From: DATFVJ01 sp963851085 | GTDB lineage: Bacteria; Actinomycetota; Actinomycetes; Streptosporangiales; Streptosporangiaceae | Length of the DNA: 64,000 nt | Reading direction: 5' to 3' | NCBI GenBank assembly: GCA_963851085.1 | Contig: CAWKNX010000004.1 | Span: forward strand, 186,001 to 250,000 | Shown here: positions 43,949-53,565 of the stretch, in pieces | Position numbering within the stretch: the stretch's first letter is position 1 | Layout of the letters: every line of letters starts with the position of its first letter | Translations under genes and position numbers: made by a program | Notes under the pieces: generated by a model | The model's input: only the letters and a program-made list of their open reading frames with translations | The model's database searches: none | Told to the model about the DNA's origin: nothing

Positions 43949-44331
43949 CGTGGCTCACTCCTCGGCGTACGACAAGCGCGGAGCCCAGCGCAACCCAAGC
44001 GGGCCGAACGCTGACCGACCGGCGCCGCGTATCCGCAGGACCCAGCATTCGGAGCCGCTTAGTAACCCCGGTGAACTGATCGTGCCGCGTGCACCCCCCG
44101 GCGGGCAAACGCTCGCCGGGCCCGGGCCATCGTGTGCCTGACGTGGCCCCGGCGACCGTGGATGTATCATCGGGCTGCCGACCGAGACCGGTGTACCAGC
44201 CGCGAGCTGACCGCGGCGCAGGCGGGCGCGGCCGCTGGCACTGCCCGGGGTGGCCGCTTATGCCCGATGGACTCTACGGTTGTCGCGTGCGACACGGTCT
44301 GACCGGTGGGGCCCGTGCTGGGAGAAACTCG
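43949..44331. other. Divergent intergenic region
   Basis: 383 bp between the LigD polymerase gene (leftward) and the methyltransferase (rightward). It should hold both promoters. I see no clear repeat. Confidence 0.4.
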
Positions 44332-45135
44332 ATGACTTTGGATTACGTCCACGGATATTCGGCCAAAGAGAGCACCCGGCTCACCGATCAAGCCACCACG
44401 CTGACCGAGCTGCTGCACGCCGACACCGTCTATCCCGCTGGCAGCCTGGTGCTCGAGGCGGGCTGCGGGGTGGGTGCGCAGACGGTCATCCTGGCCGGTA
44501 ACAGCCCGCGGGCGGCCTTCACCTCCATCGACATCTCCGGGCGGTCGCTGGCTGAGGCGCAGCGGCAGGTGCGGGAGGCCGGCTTCACCAACGTGGCTTT
44601 CCAGCGTGCCGACCTCTTCGGCCTGCCGTACCCATCGGCCTGCTTCGACCACGTTTTCCTGTGTTTCGTCCTGGAGCACCTGGCGGTCCCGGGCGAAGCG
44701 CTCCAGGCGTTGATGCGAGTCCTCAAACCGGGTGGTTCGATCACCGTCATCGAGGGCGATCACGGCTCGGCCTACTTCCACCCTGACAGCGACCACGCCC
44801 GCAGGGCCATCCAGTGCCTGGTCGATCTCCAGCGGCAAGCTGGTGGCGATTCCCTGATCGGGCGCCGGTTGTATCCGCTGCTGGTGCGGGCCGGCTATCG
44901 CGACGTCACCGTGTCTCCCCGCATGGTCTACGCCGATGCCAGCCGTCCGGCCCTGGCCGATGGCTTCACGCGCAAGACCTTCACGGCCATGGTCGAGGGA
45001 GTCGGCGAGCAGGCGGTCGGGCAGGGGCTGATGGATGCCGCGAGCTGGGCCGCCGGGATCGAGGATCTGTATCGGGCGGCGGAAGACGACGGCACGTTCT
45101 GCTACACGTTCTTCAAGGCTGTCGGGTCGAGGTAG
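44332..45135 (+). CDS. Class I SAM-dependent methyltransferase
   Basis: A 267-residue methyltransferase. The ATG at 44332 has GGGAG about 8 bp upstream; MTLDYVHGYSAKESTRLTDQA is the usual start of this group. SAM motif I LEAGCGVGAQTVILA near residue 41, motif II FTSIDISG, and LCFVLEHLAVPGEALQALMRVLKPGGSITVIEGDHGS. It resembles the small-molecule methyltransferases of the UbiE/arsM-like group. Substrate unknown. Confidence 0.86.
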   Translation: MTLDYVHGYSAKESTRLTDQATTLTELLHADTVYPAGSLVLEAGCGVGAQTVILAGNSPRAAFTSIDISGRSLAEAQRQVREAGFTNVAFQRADLFGLPYPSACFDHVFLCFVLEHLAVPGEALQALMRVLKPGGSITVIEGDHGSAYFHPDSDHARRAIQCLVDLQRQAGGDSLIGRRLYPLLVRAGYRDVTVSPRMVYADASRPALADGFTRKTFTAMVEGVGEQAVGQGLMDAASWAAGIEDLYRAAEDDGTFCYTFFKAVGSR

Positions 45136-45158
45136 CCCGCCCCGGCGCCGGGGCGGGC
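45135..45158. terminator. Perfect 24-bp palindrome between convergent genes
   Basis: GCCCGCCCCGGC followed directly by its complement, beginning on the last base of the methyltransferase stop. It can stop transcription from both sides. Confidence 0.6.
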
Positions 45159-45194
45159 CGCGCCGAGGGCGGCGGGTCCGCGCCCGGGCGCTGG

Positions 45195-45605
45195 CTAGTC
45201 GGCGTTTCCCGCCAGTGCCCTGGCGGCTGCGGCCTGCTGCTCGTCCATGCCCACGTATCCGATGCGCCCGTGCTGGCTGGCCTGCTGGTCGATCCACCGG
45301 CTGTGGGCCTCCCAGGCGGATTGCTTGCTCGTGCCCAGGGCCTCGCCGATCTGCGACCACGAGGCACCGGCCGCGCGGGCGGACCGGACCGTGAGCTGGC
45401 GGCCGTAAGCGGCCTTGCGCGCGATCACCTCGCCGAGTGCGAGCAGCTCAAGCGCTTCGTGCTTGGCCAGCGGGGCGGGCCCATCCGGGTCGTCGCTGCT
45501 CGGGTCGGCCGCAGCCGGTGCGAGGAGATCTTGGGTGCGAAGCTCGTTGTAGCGGGCGACGGCGGTCGTGAGGGTGTGCTGTGGTTCGAGGCTGCCGGGC
45601 GTCAT
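45195..45605 (-). CDS. Small HTH protein of unknown family
   Basis: A 136-residue protein. A HTH is visible near residues 80-105: GASWSQIGEALGTSKQSAWEAHSRWI. Sequence of this type occurs widely in actinobacteria as small DNA-binding proteins of unknown role. The upstream site with three CGTCAGG half-sites begins 14 bp before the start and suggests self-control. I do not recognise a named family. Confidence 0.7.
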   Translation of the reverse strand: MTPGSLEPQHTLTTAVARYNELRTQDLLAPAAADPSSDDPDGPAPLAKHEALELLALGEVIARKAAYGRQLTVRSARAAGASWSQIGEALGTSKQSAWEAHSRWIDQQASQHGRIGYVGMDEQQAAAARALAGNAD

Positions 45606-45618
45606 GCCTCCACCTTTG

Positions 45619-45652
45619 CGTCAGGCTAACCTGACGTCAAGACATCCTGACG
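45619..45652. promoter_or_regulatory. Operator-like CGTCAGG inverted repeat with a third half-site
   Basis: CGTCAGG-CTAA-CCTGACG (45619-45636) is a perfect 7-4-7 inverted repeat. A third CCTGACG follows at 45646-45652. Located directly upstream of the small HTH gene. Confidence 0.65.
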
Positions 45653-45810
45653 CTTTCAGCTACCGGCGTGAAACGGGCCAGCCCGTCGCGAACTGATCTG
45701 ACCGGCTCATGGTCATTGCGCCTTGACGGCGCCGTGCGGGCTGCGAGAGTTGGCAGGAAGAGCTGACGGGCTGTCCGAGCACCGGCGTACCGCCGGGAAT
45801 GGAGATCCAG

Positions 45811-47433
45811 ATGTTAGGTCGTGGGACCGGCGGGCGGGCACGCGCGCGGCTAGGCGCGTGGGTCACGGCCCTTGGCGTTCTGGTGGCCTGTACGGTCGCG
45901 GCCGGCGCCAACGCGGCCGCGGTCACGCACCCGGGCTCGGGACTCGTGGTCGCCACCGCAGACGGGGCAGTCCGCGGCGCCGCGGTGTCCGCCGCGGCGG
46001 CGTCCGGCGCGGCCGGGACTGACGAGTTCCTCGGCATTCCTTACGCGGCTCCCCCGGTCGGCTCGCTGCGCTGGCGGCCCCCGCACCCGGCCGCACGCTG
46101 GCACGGGGTGCGCGACGCCACCACGTTCGCCCCGCACTGCCCGCAACCTGCCTCACCTTTTGGCGTGGCCAGCGTGTCGGAGGACTGCCTCTACCTCAAC
46201 GTCTTCACCCCGGCGGGCAGCGACGCTCGCCGCCTGCCCGTCATGGTCTGGATCCACGGCGGCGCGCTGATAACCGGCGAGAGCGACGACTACGGCCCCG
46301 CAGAACTGGTGCGGCACGGCGTGATCGTCGTCACCATCAACTACCGGCTCGGCGCGCTCGGCTTCCTCGCGCACCCGGCGCTCGCCCACCGCCCGGGCGG
46401 GCCCTCAGGCAACTACGGCCTGCAGGACCAGCAGGCGGCGCTGCGCTGGGTGCACCGCAACATCGGCGAGTTCGGCGGCGACCCGCGTAACGTCACCATC
46501 TTCGGTGAGTCCGCCGGCGGACTGAGCGTGCTGTCACAGCTGGCCTCCCCCGGCGCCCGCGGGCTGTTCTCCCGCGCCATCGTGGAGAGCGGGGCGTACA
46601 ACCTCACGCAGGCACCGCTCGCGGCGGCCGAGGCGGCGGGTGAGGCATTCGCCGCCAAGGTTGGCTGCGCGAGCCAGACCGCGGCCTGCCTGCGCAGCCT
46701 GCCGGTGACGACCATCCTGGACAACGAGAACGCCGCCGGATACCGGCCCGACATCGACGGCCTGGTGCTCACCCAGTCCCTGAAGACCGCCTTCGCCAGC
46801 GGGCAGTTCAACCGCGTGCCGGTGATCGACGGGTCCAACCATGACGAGTGGCGGCTGTTCGTCGCGCTTTCCGAACTGGAGGGCGCGCCGGTCACGGCGG
46901 CGAATTACCAGAGCATGATCGCGTCGACGCTCGGCGTATCCCCTGCGATCGCGGCGGTCATCGCGGCGCAGTACCCGCTGAGCGCCTACCCAGGCCCCGG
47001 CGTCGCGCTCGGCGCGGTGGGCACGGACGCGATCTTCGCCTGCCCGGCGCTCACGGTCGATCAGTCGGTGTCGAAGTACGTGCCGGCGTACGCGTACGAA
47101 TTCAACGACGAGAACGCGCCAGAGCCCTTCCTGCCTCCGGTCAGTTTCCCGTACGGTGCGGCGCACGCGTCCGAAATCCAGTACCTGTTCGACTTGCCCA
47201 CGGGCGCGTTCCCCGCTGTGCTGACACCGCAGCAGCAGCGCCTGGCCGCGGCCATGCAGCAATACTGGACAAGCTTCGCCGCGAGGGGGTTCCCCGCCTC
47301 GTTCGCCGAGGCACGGTGGCCGAGCTTCAGCAGTGCCAGCCAGCGGATCCTTTCACTGATCCCGCCACGGCCGAAGGCCGAGACCGACTTCGCCGCCGAA
47401 CATCACTGCGCGTTCTGGGCGCTGGCCGGTTAG
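45811..47433 (+). CDS. Secreted type B carboxylesterase/lipase
   Basis: A 540-residue carboxylesterase. The ATG at 45811 with GGAG 7 bp upstream gives a signal peptide (GAWVTALGVLVACTVAAGANAAA). Family blocks: EDCLYLNVFTPAG near residue 125, the nucleophile elbow TIFGESAGGLSV near residue 230, the Glu region VIDGSNHDEWRLF and the His region YGAAHASEIQYLF near 452. Complete length. Hydrolyses carboxylic esters outside the cell; the natural substrate is unknown. Confidence 0.92.
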   Translation: MLGRGTGGRARARLGAWVTALGVLVACTVAAGANAAAVTHPGSGLVVATADGAVRGAAVSAAAASGAAGTDEFLGIPYAAPPVGSLRWRPPHPAARWHGVRDATTFAPHCPQPASPFGVASVSEDCLYLNVFTPAGSDARRLPVMVWIHGGALITGESDDYGPAELVRHGVIVVTINYRLGALGFLAHPALAHRPGGPSGNYGLQDQQAALRWVHRNIGEFGGDPRNVTIFGESAGGLSVLSQLASPGARGLFSRAIVESGAYNLTQAPLAAAEAAGEAFAAKVGCASQTAACLRSLPVTTILDNENAAGYRPDIDGLVLTQSLKTAFASGQFNRVPVIDGSNHDEWRLFVALSELEGAPVTAANYQSMIASTLGVSPAIAAVIAAQYPLSAYPGPGVALGAVGTDAIFACPALTVDQSVSKYVPAYAYEFNDENAPEPFLPPVSFPYGAAHASEIQYLFDLPTGAFPAVLTPQQQRLAAAMQQYWTSFAARGFPASFAEARWPSFSSASQRILSLIPPRPKAETDFAAEHHCAFWALAG

Positions 47434-47498
47434 CCTCGCGCATCAAGCCGGCGCTCGCGCGCTCGCGCCCCGTGTGCGTCCTGGTGATCCGCATCCGG

Positions 47499-48260
47499 CT
47501 ACCACAGTGTGTAACCGCCGTCGATGACCAGCACCGACCCGGTGATGAACGTCGAGGCCGCACTGGCCAGGAACACGACGCTCGGCGCGATCTCCTCAGG
47601 CAGCGCGTACCGCTGTTGCGGTGTGTCCTCGATCCAGTACCTGCGGAACTCCGGGTGGTCCACCGGCGCCATCTCGGTCTTGACGTAGCCGGGGGCGATC
47701 GCGTTGACCCGGATTCCGAGGCCCGCCCATTCCGCGGCCAGCGACCTGGTCAGCTGGTGCACCGCGGCTTTGGACGCGTTATACGCCGGCTGCCACTGCG
47801 GACGGTTGACGATCATCGCGGAAATGGAGCCGACGTTGATGATCGAACCTCCGCCCGACCGGGCCATGTGCCGGCCGGCGGCGCGGCTGCATTTCCATAG
47901 CGCCCGCACGTTCAGGTCGAACACCTGGGTCCATTCGTCGTCAGTCACTTGCCAGGATTCTTTATGGACACAGGTCCCGGCGTTGTTGACGAGAATGTCG
48001 ATACCGCCGAGTTCGTCGACGGCCCGCTGGGTTATCCCTTCTGCGTCGTAGGTGATGTCGGCGTCGATCGACGAAACCGCCAGGCCCTGGCCGGTCAGTT
48101 CGTGCACGGCGGCCGCATTGCGCTGCGCGTCGCGCGCCACGATGACCACTCGGGCACCAGCCTGCGCCAGCGCTTCGGCGAAGGCCTTGCCCAGCCCCCG
48201 ATTTCCCCCGGTCACCACCGCTTTCTTGCCGGTTATGTCGAAACGCTCCAGCACTTTCAC
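47499..48260 (-). CDS. Short-chain dehydrogenase/reductase
   Basis: A 253-residue classical SDR. Cofactor motif VVTGGNRGLGKAFAEALA near residue 15, NNAGT near 90, catalytic Ser in INVGSISAMI and Tyr-Lys in AYNASKAAV near 160, then IAPGYVKTEMAPV. It looks most like sugar-alcohol or gluconate type reductases. No operon partner. Confidence 0.9.
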   Translation of the reverse strand: MKVLERFDITGKKAVVTGGNRGLGKAFAEALAQAGARVVIVARDAQRNAAAVHELTGQGLAVSSIDADITYDAEGITQRAVDELGGIDILVNNAGTCVHKESWQVTDDEWTQVFDLNVRALWKCSRAAGRHMARSGGGSIINVGSISAMIVNRPQWQPAYNASKAAVHQLTRSLAAEWAGLGIRVNAIAPGYVKTEMAPVDHPEFRRYWIEDTPQQRYALPEEIAPSVVFLASAASTFITGSVLVIDGGYTLW

Positions 48261-48349
48261 CGTTTCCTCCCACTGCCAGGTCAGCCTTCAGCGGATGCCT
48301 GACCATAGCCGTCGGCGTGGGCGGGGATCGTGCCACGGTCCACGGGCTG

Positions 48350-48841
48350 CTAGTAGCGGCGCCCCTGCTGTGGGGAGCCGGGCGGCCAGCCCTCGCACCG
48401 GTCGTGACCGTAACCGGACCACCAGCCGCGGCGCATCCGCCGGTGGAACCGGCCGGCCAGGAAGATCCCGGCCACGCAGGTCACCAGCCACAGCACCAGG
48501 ATCGCCTTGAGAAACGCGAAGAACAGCCACCCGCCGACCGGCATCAGCAGCGCCACGACGAGCGCGAGCAGCACGAGCGGCAGAATCCGCGGCCGCAGGC
48601 GGCGGAACATCCAGGGCGGCGCGGCGCGCGGCGGGAGCGGCTGCGCCCGCGGCGGCTGCGGGGCGGGCCCGGGCAGGTCCGCCATGACGCGGCGCAGATC
48701 ACCGAAGGTCTTCGCGTTCAGCGCCGCCGTGATCCGCTCGTCAAGCTCGTCCGGCGTGAGCCGGCCCTCGGCGAAGTGGTCGCGCAGCCGGGCGGTGACG
48801 CGGTCCCGGTCGGCGTCCGAGATACGGATGCGATCGTCCAT
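48350..48841 (-). CDS. DUF1707 (SHOCT-like) membrane protein
   Basis: A 163-residue protein. The N-terminal DUF1707 domain reads RISDADRDRVTARLRDHFAEGRLTPDELDERI, followed by a Pro-rich linker and two hydrophobic segments (LPLVLLALVVALLMPVGGWLFFAFL and LVTCVAGIFLAG). It starts 16 bp downstream of the PadR gene in the same direction, so they form an operon and PadR may control it. Confidence 0.85.
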   Translation of the reverse strand: MDDRIRISDADRDRVTARLRDHFAEGRLTPDELDERITAALNAKTFGDLRRVMADLPGPAPQPPRAQPLPPRAAPPWMFRRLRPRILPLVLLALVVALLMPVGGWLFFAFLKAILVLWLVTCVAGIFLAGRFHRRMRRGWWSGYGHDRCEGWPPGSPQQGRRY

Positions 48842-48856
48842 TGCTCTTCCTCTCCC

Positions 48857-49642
48857 CTATGCTTCCTGCTCGGTGCCGGTGTCCTCGTCCTCGTCCTCGT
48901 CTTCGTCTTCGTCTTCGGCCAGGATCTGGTACAGCCTGCGTCTGGTCTGCTCAAGCAGTCGCTCGGCGGCATGGATCTGCTCGGGGGTCCCGGCGTGGGC
49001 TATCTGCACGATGCTGGCGCCGAGCCGAGCGGCCTGGGCGATCAGGCCGGGTATCTCCCCCACCTCCTGCTGGGCCATCGACTCCCACGTACCGCGGGCC
49101 ATGTCAGGGTTCTCCTCGACATAGGCGCGGCCCGCATCGGTGAGGCTGAAGGTGCGGCGGCCACCGGACTCCTCGCCCACGATCAGGCCCTCGTCGGCCA
49201 GCTGGGCCAGCGCCGGATAAACCGCACCTGGGCTCGGCCGCCAGGCGCCGCCGCTGCGCTCCTCGATCTCGGACATGATCTGGTAGCCGTTGCGCGGGCC
49301 GTCCCGGAGCAGCGCCAAGATCGCCGCACGCACATCGCCCCGGCCGGCCTTCTGGCCCCGCGGCGAGCCGGGTCCGCCCGGCGGGCCAGACCGGCCCTCG
49401 GACTGGCGAGAGTACGGCCACCAGCGGCCCCACTGCCCGCCGAAGCCGCCCTGCCACTGCTTCTGGCCGCCCGGCCACCCGAAACCCCAGTCCCACGGGC
49501 CGCCTGCGCGTGCATCATGGCCGCGGCCGCCTGACATCCCGGCGACGGCGCCCTTGACGTGACCGAGCACGTCGCTCACGCACCTGAAGACATCGAACAG
49601 GCGGGGATCGAGATTATCCGCCCCTGAACATGCTGCCGACAT
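48857..49642 (-). CDS. PadR-family regulator with Gly/Trp-rich linker and acidic tail
   Basis: A 261-residue regulator. GAGAGGAG precedes the ATG at 49642, so the longer open frame upstream is not used. The first 95 residues are Gly/Trp/Gln-rich (WDWGFGWPGGQKQWQGGF). The PadR HTH is DVRAAILALLRDGPRNGYQIMSEIEERSGGAWRPSPGAVYPALAQLADEG near residues 100-150. The C-terminus ends with (Asp-Glu) repeats from a 6-bp tandem run. Co-transcribed with the DUF1707 gene. Confidence 0.86.
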   Translation of the reverse strand: MSAACSGADNLDPRLFDVFRCVSDVLGHVKGAVAGMSGGRGHDARAGGPWDWGFGWPGGQKQWQGGFGGQWGRWWPYSRQSEGRSGPPGGPGSPRGQKAGRGDVRAAILALLRDGPRNGYQIMSEIEERSGGAWRPSPGAVYPALAQLADEGLIVGEESGGRRTFSLTDAGRAYVEENPDMARGTWESMAQQEVGEIPGLIAQAARLGASIVQIAHAGTPEQIHAAERLLEQTRRRLYQILAEDEDEDEDEDEDTGTEQEA

Positions 49643-49689
49643 ACGGCGCTCCTCTCGAAACCTTCTCGAAACCGCTCGCGACACGATCA

Positions 49690-49738
49690 CGATATATCGG
49701 TAGCTTACGACTCCGGCGACCTGATGACAAGATATAGC
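49690..49738. promoter_or_regulatory. Possible PadR operator upstream of the PadR gene
   Basis: CGATATATCG (49690-49699) is a perfect 10-bp palindrome, and a related GATATAG lies near 49731. This AT-rich patch is 48 bp upstream of the padR start in GC-rich DNA. PadR proteins often bind such ATAT-type repeats. Confidence 0.45.
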
Positions 49739-49798
49739 TCGATTGCGGGTCGCTAACCCGGCCATGCGCCCGCCGACCCGGCCAACCCGCCGCCACCA

Positions 49799-51271
49799 GT
49801 GCCGCCAGACGGCCGGGAAGCGGGTGAGGGACAGGGACCGAGCGGCTGCGCCGTGGCGAGCAACGACGGCTCGTACCCGGGCGTATGGAACAACGATCTG
49901 GTCGATGGCAGTTTCGGCGTGACGTCTCCGGTCCTCCTCGACCAGCTCACCACGTCGGGCCGGCTGGTGAACACGCTGGCTGTCCCAGACGGATCCGGGC
50001 GCGGTTCCCGCGCGGCGGGAGACCATCTGGTGACCAGTTTCTCCTCGAAGTCCGAACTGGCGCTGAACCTTTCGACCGACGGCGGGTCGGTGACCTTCAT
50101 GGGTTACGCCGCGCCGCCCGACGGGCTCGACGTCTCCAACTCGAACACGCCCGGTGTCGTCGATCCGACCAACCCGGTTGCGGGTGCCTACTACCGCGTG
50201 GCCGCGCGGCTGGATCAACAGGGCCATTTCAGCTTCACCGAAACCAACGCCTACAGCGGCAACAACGGACGGGCCGCGATCCTCACCGACAGCGACGGCG
50301 CGAACGTGCTCTACACATCGGGCAACGCGGGCAACGGTGGCAACCCGCAGCCGGACGGAATCATCATCGGCGCGGGTGCGCAGATCATGACTCCGCAGCT
50401 CAAGCCCGAGCGCGCACAGCGGCCGGGCGCGCCCACCCCGGTCGGCAGCTTCAACGTGACCCAGCTGGGGTCACCAGCCGACAAGATCGGGAAGGACACC
50501 AACTTCCGCGGCCTGACGATGTTCCGCAACGTCCTGTATTACACCAAGGGCAGCGGCGGCAATGGTGTCAACACCGTGTACTTCGTCGACACCACCGGCC
50601 ACGCCTGCCCGGGCGGAGCCGGCGTCCCGCAACCCGGCGCGGCCCTGCCCACCACACCGCTGGCCTACGACCCTTCGCTGGTGCAGAGCGAGGGCTTGCA
50701 ACCCACCAACATGTGCGTCCTGCAAGGCTTTCCCACCGCGCTGAAGTCGAAGACGTCCTTCCCGCTCGGGATCTGGTTCGCCAACCCTGACACCCTGTAC
50801 GTCGCCGACGAGGGCAACGGAGACACCACCTACTCGGCGGCCTCGGGCAGGTACCAGGCAGCCGCCGCCCAGACCACGGCGGGACTGCAGAAATGGATCC
50901 GCGACGGCGGCACCTGGAAGCTCGCGTACACCCTCGACGACGGGCTGGACCTCGGCGTCCCCTACGCGGTGCCCGGTTACCCGGCCGGGAACAACCCGGC
51001 CACCGGACTGCCCTGGGCACCCGCCACCGACGGCCTGCGCAACATCACCGGGCGGGTCAACCGGGACGGCACGGTCACGATCTGGGCCGTCACCTCCACG
51101 GTCAGCGGCAGCGGCGACACCGGCGCCGAGCCCAACAAGCTCGTCGCCATCACCGACAAGCTAGACACCGTCACGGCTCCCGCGGAAAGCTTCAGGACCG
51201 TCCGGGTCGCCGGCTTCGGCGAGGCACTGCGCGGTGTGTCATTCACACCTGGGACTGCGGGCCCCCGCTGA
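49799..51271 (+). pseudogene. Secreted beta-propeller-like protein lacking its N-terminus
   Basis: 490 codons of a protein rich in Gly/Asn/Thr, with repeats such as LLDQLTTSGRLVNTLAVPDG, FRGLTMFRNVLYYTKGSGGNGVNTVYFVD, LGIWFANPDTLYVADEGNGDTTY and NITGRVNRDGTVTIWAVTS. This is a secreted propeller of unknown function. The start is abrupt: no signal peptide, no Shine-Dalgarno sequence, and the first propeller blade is cut. The 3' end overlaps the convergent Rsm22-like gene by 29 bp. Probably truncated. Confidence 0.6.
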
Positions 51272-52229
51272 CGCCCGGTGGTACGGCATCGCCCCACCGG
51301 GCCCTGCGCGCCCATCGGTAAGCGCCTTCCTGGCTTCGCGAGACGACGGCGTCCCTGATCGACGGCGCCTCACACAGGGTCAGCCGGACGTGGCCGCCGC
51401 GTGCCTGGGGAACCCGGAGAACTCGTGCGGGCGCGTGCACCGGGTCCTGGCGCGACGCCACCACGTAGGCGTAATTCTCGTCCTCGTAACCCAGATCGGC
51501 TTCCTTCACGGCCCGGTGCAGCCGGGTGCGGTTTACCCGCTCGCCGAAATGGCACCAGTCACGATCCCGCATCGGGCAAGCCGCGTCAGAAGGGCAGGGC
51601 GCCGTCACGGTCGCACCCGCCGCGATCAGCTCGGCGCGGGCTTGGAGAATCGTGCCAAAGCCGGCTGGCGTGCCTGGTTCGATGACGATCAGCTCGCCCC
51701 TGGTCGCCTGCCACCACCGGGCGACGGCCCGAGCGCCATCGGGCCGCGCGACCTCGCCGAGCAGGTAAGACGCGATCACGAGATCGGAGGCGGTGAGCGG
51801 CGCCGACAGGACCGAATCCAGCTGCCAGTCGGCGTCGCGCAGCGCGGATTCCGCAGCCCGGCCGGCGAGGCGCCGCCCCAGCTGGATCATCGCGCTGGAC
51901 CGCTCGATCAACTCTGCCCGCGTCACAGAGCTGAAGGTCTCAACGGCCGCCCACGCCGCCGTGCCCGGACCGGCGCCGAGATCGAGTACCGACGCTGGCC
52001 GCCACCGGGGCCTGCGCTCGGCCACCTCGGCGAGCACGGCGCGCGCCACCGCCAACGTCGCGGGCATGCGTGCCGCGAGATAGGCGAGCACCTGGTCCTG
52101 CGTTAGGTGCAGCCCATCAAGGGCGGCGCCACCGCGATAGCGATCGGAGAGCTCACGATATGCCCGGGACAATGTCCGCGGACTGAATGTGACCTCGGCA
52201 CCGGCCGCCTCAATGAGGTCCAACGCCAC
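51243..52229 (-). CDS. Rsm22-like small-ribosomal-subunit methyltransferase
   Basis: A 328-residue methyltransferase. Start LSRAYRELSDRYRGG, SAM motif I VLDLGAGPGTAAWAA near residue 80, and the Cys cluster CPSDAACPMRDRDWCHFGERV near residue 232 characteristic of Rsm22, which may bind an Fe-S cluster. Rsm22 acts on the small ribosomal subunit; the bacterial members are poorly studied. Confidence 0.85.
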   Translation of the reverse strand: MALDLIEAAGAEVTFSPRTLSRAYRELSDRYRGGAALDGLHLTQDQVLAYLAARMPATLAVARAVLAEVAERRPRWRPASVLDLGAGPGTAAWAAVETFSSVTRAELIERSSAMIQLGRRLAGRAAESALRDADWQLDSVLSAPLTASDLVIASYLLGEVARPDGARAVARWWQATRGELIVIEPGTPAGFGTILQARAELIAAGATVTAPCPSDAACPMRDRDWCHFGERVNRTRLHRAVKEADLGYEDENYAYVVASRQDPVHAPARVLRVPQARGGHVRLTLCEAPSIRDAVVSRSQEGAYRWARRARWGDAVPPGVSGGPQSQV

Positions 52230-52467
52230 TCCGGGTCCGCGCCATTGAAGCCTTTGCCTGGATCAGTGCTGTCTAAACAGAATCGTCAAACGCCGACTCT
52301 ACTCGGCGCCCGGCTGCTAGAGCACGCGGGAAACGGCGGGCAGTGACAGCAGGCAACGGCTGGCCGGGCGGCCGCACGCCATCGGCTCACGTACCTGGCT
52401 CGCGCCTGGCTGGGCCCGGCGATAGGTGGTTATCAAGGGTTCCGCGGCAGGCGGAGACGCGAGATCG

Positions 52468-52907
52468 ATGACTACCGCGCACGCACGAAGGGACGGGCAG
52501 ATCCAGGCCGCACGCGTCCGTGGGCTCCGGGCGCGCCTCGGGCTGGCCCAGGAACAGCTGACGACGCGGCTCGGCGTCTCTTTCGTGACGGTCAACGCTG
52601 GGAGAAGGGGCGGTCCGGCGTGTCGGCCGTGGCACTGCGCCGCCTCGACGACCTGGACAGTATCCAAACTCCGCACCCGCAGCCCGGCAGGCCTCCTGAC
52701 CCGCTTTCCTCGTTCGTCGGCCGCGAGCCCGAGATCGCGGCGGCGCGGGTCGCGGTCACCGTGCCCACAGCCTGGCGGGTGACGGATCAGGTGCTCGTGC
52801 TCGGCGCCCGCCGCGCGATCAGGGACAGCGGCGGTGACGCCGGGGCACCGTTGCTCAGGCTCCGCGGGACCAGCCTCGCCGGTTCATTGCGCCTGTCGCA
52901 GGGGTAG
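52468..52907 (+). pseudogene. HTH plus NB-ARC-type regulator, frameshifted fragment
   Basis: MTTAHARRDGQIQAARVRGL leads into an XRE-like HTH (LRARLGLAQEQLTTRLGVSFVTVN). One base is missing near 52597; the other frame continues as WEKGRSGVSAVALRRLDDLDSIQ and then LSSFVGREPEIAAARVAV, the entry to an NB-ARC/AfsR-like ATPase domain. The P-loop and all later domains are missing. A remnant of a large transcription activator. Confidence 0.68.
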
Positions 52908-53232
52908 CCGGGGCTCCGCCGGGCACGACCGGCACAAGTTCCGGCACCCCGCGACCATGCTTGCCGCAGCGGCAACCAGCACACCGCGCGGGCTGCGGCA
53001 TCCTCCGGGCCGGGTGAATCACGGCGCTGCGGGGGTGAACCGCGGACCGTTCTCCCAGCCGTACCCGGCCCGCTGACTGATCTTGACTCGGGCGAAACCG
53101 CTGGTAGCAAGCATCCTCATACGGGAGCCGGCTCCCGGCGCCGGTGATACGGCCGGTTCCAGGTCGCCACCCCGCCAGCACACCCGCTGCCGCTGACATC
53201 GGCGTACGCTGAACTGGGGGAAGCGAGGCGAA
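52908..53232. other. Gene-free stretch
   Basis: 325 bp between the broken HTH gene and the small membrane protein, without a repeat, hairpin or supported frame. Confidence 0.35.
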
Positions 53233-53553
53233 ATGGCACTTAAAGTCGGAATTTCTCAGTCTGCCCGCGCGGCGACGGCGGCCGTGATGCCGCGCCGCCC
53301 GGCCGACCCGGCGCGGCTGTCGCGGGCCCTGATGCGCAAGAAGCGCGCGGTCATGCTCGTGATCATGCTGGCCTGGGCGGTGCGTCTGCCGCGCGAAAGG
53401 GCCACCCAGCAGCATGCGCTCATGTTCGTGATCTTGCTCGCCGCAGCCGGCGGTTTTGCCCGGGACAACCAGGCTCGCGTGGCTGCCTGGGACAAGCGGC
53501 GGAATCAGCGCTACCTGCGCTCACTCAAGGCGCGCGGAGCTAGTGGCCGGTAA
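53233..53553 (+). CDS. Small basic membrane protein of unknown function
   Basis: A 106-residue protein. Two hydrophobic segments (AVMLVIMLAWAV and ALMFVILLAAAGGF) are flanked by Arg/Lys-rich stretches. The start ATG has GGGGAAGCGAGGCG upstream. No family is recognised; the basic flanks are compatible with a small membrane-associated protein. Confidence 0.5.
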   Translation: MALKVGISQSARAATAAVMPRRPADPARLSRALMRKKRAVMLVIMLAWAVRLPRERATQQHALMFVILLAAAGGFARDNQARVAAWDKRRNQRYLRSLKARGASGR

Positions 53554-53565
53554 GCGGCCGGCCGC

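Noticed and set aside
49643..50227. Upstream extension of the PadR frame
   Set aside because: A good Shine-Dalgarno sequence marks 49642, and the extension overlaps the opposite-strand propeller gene.
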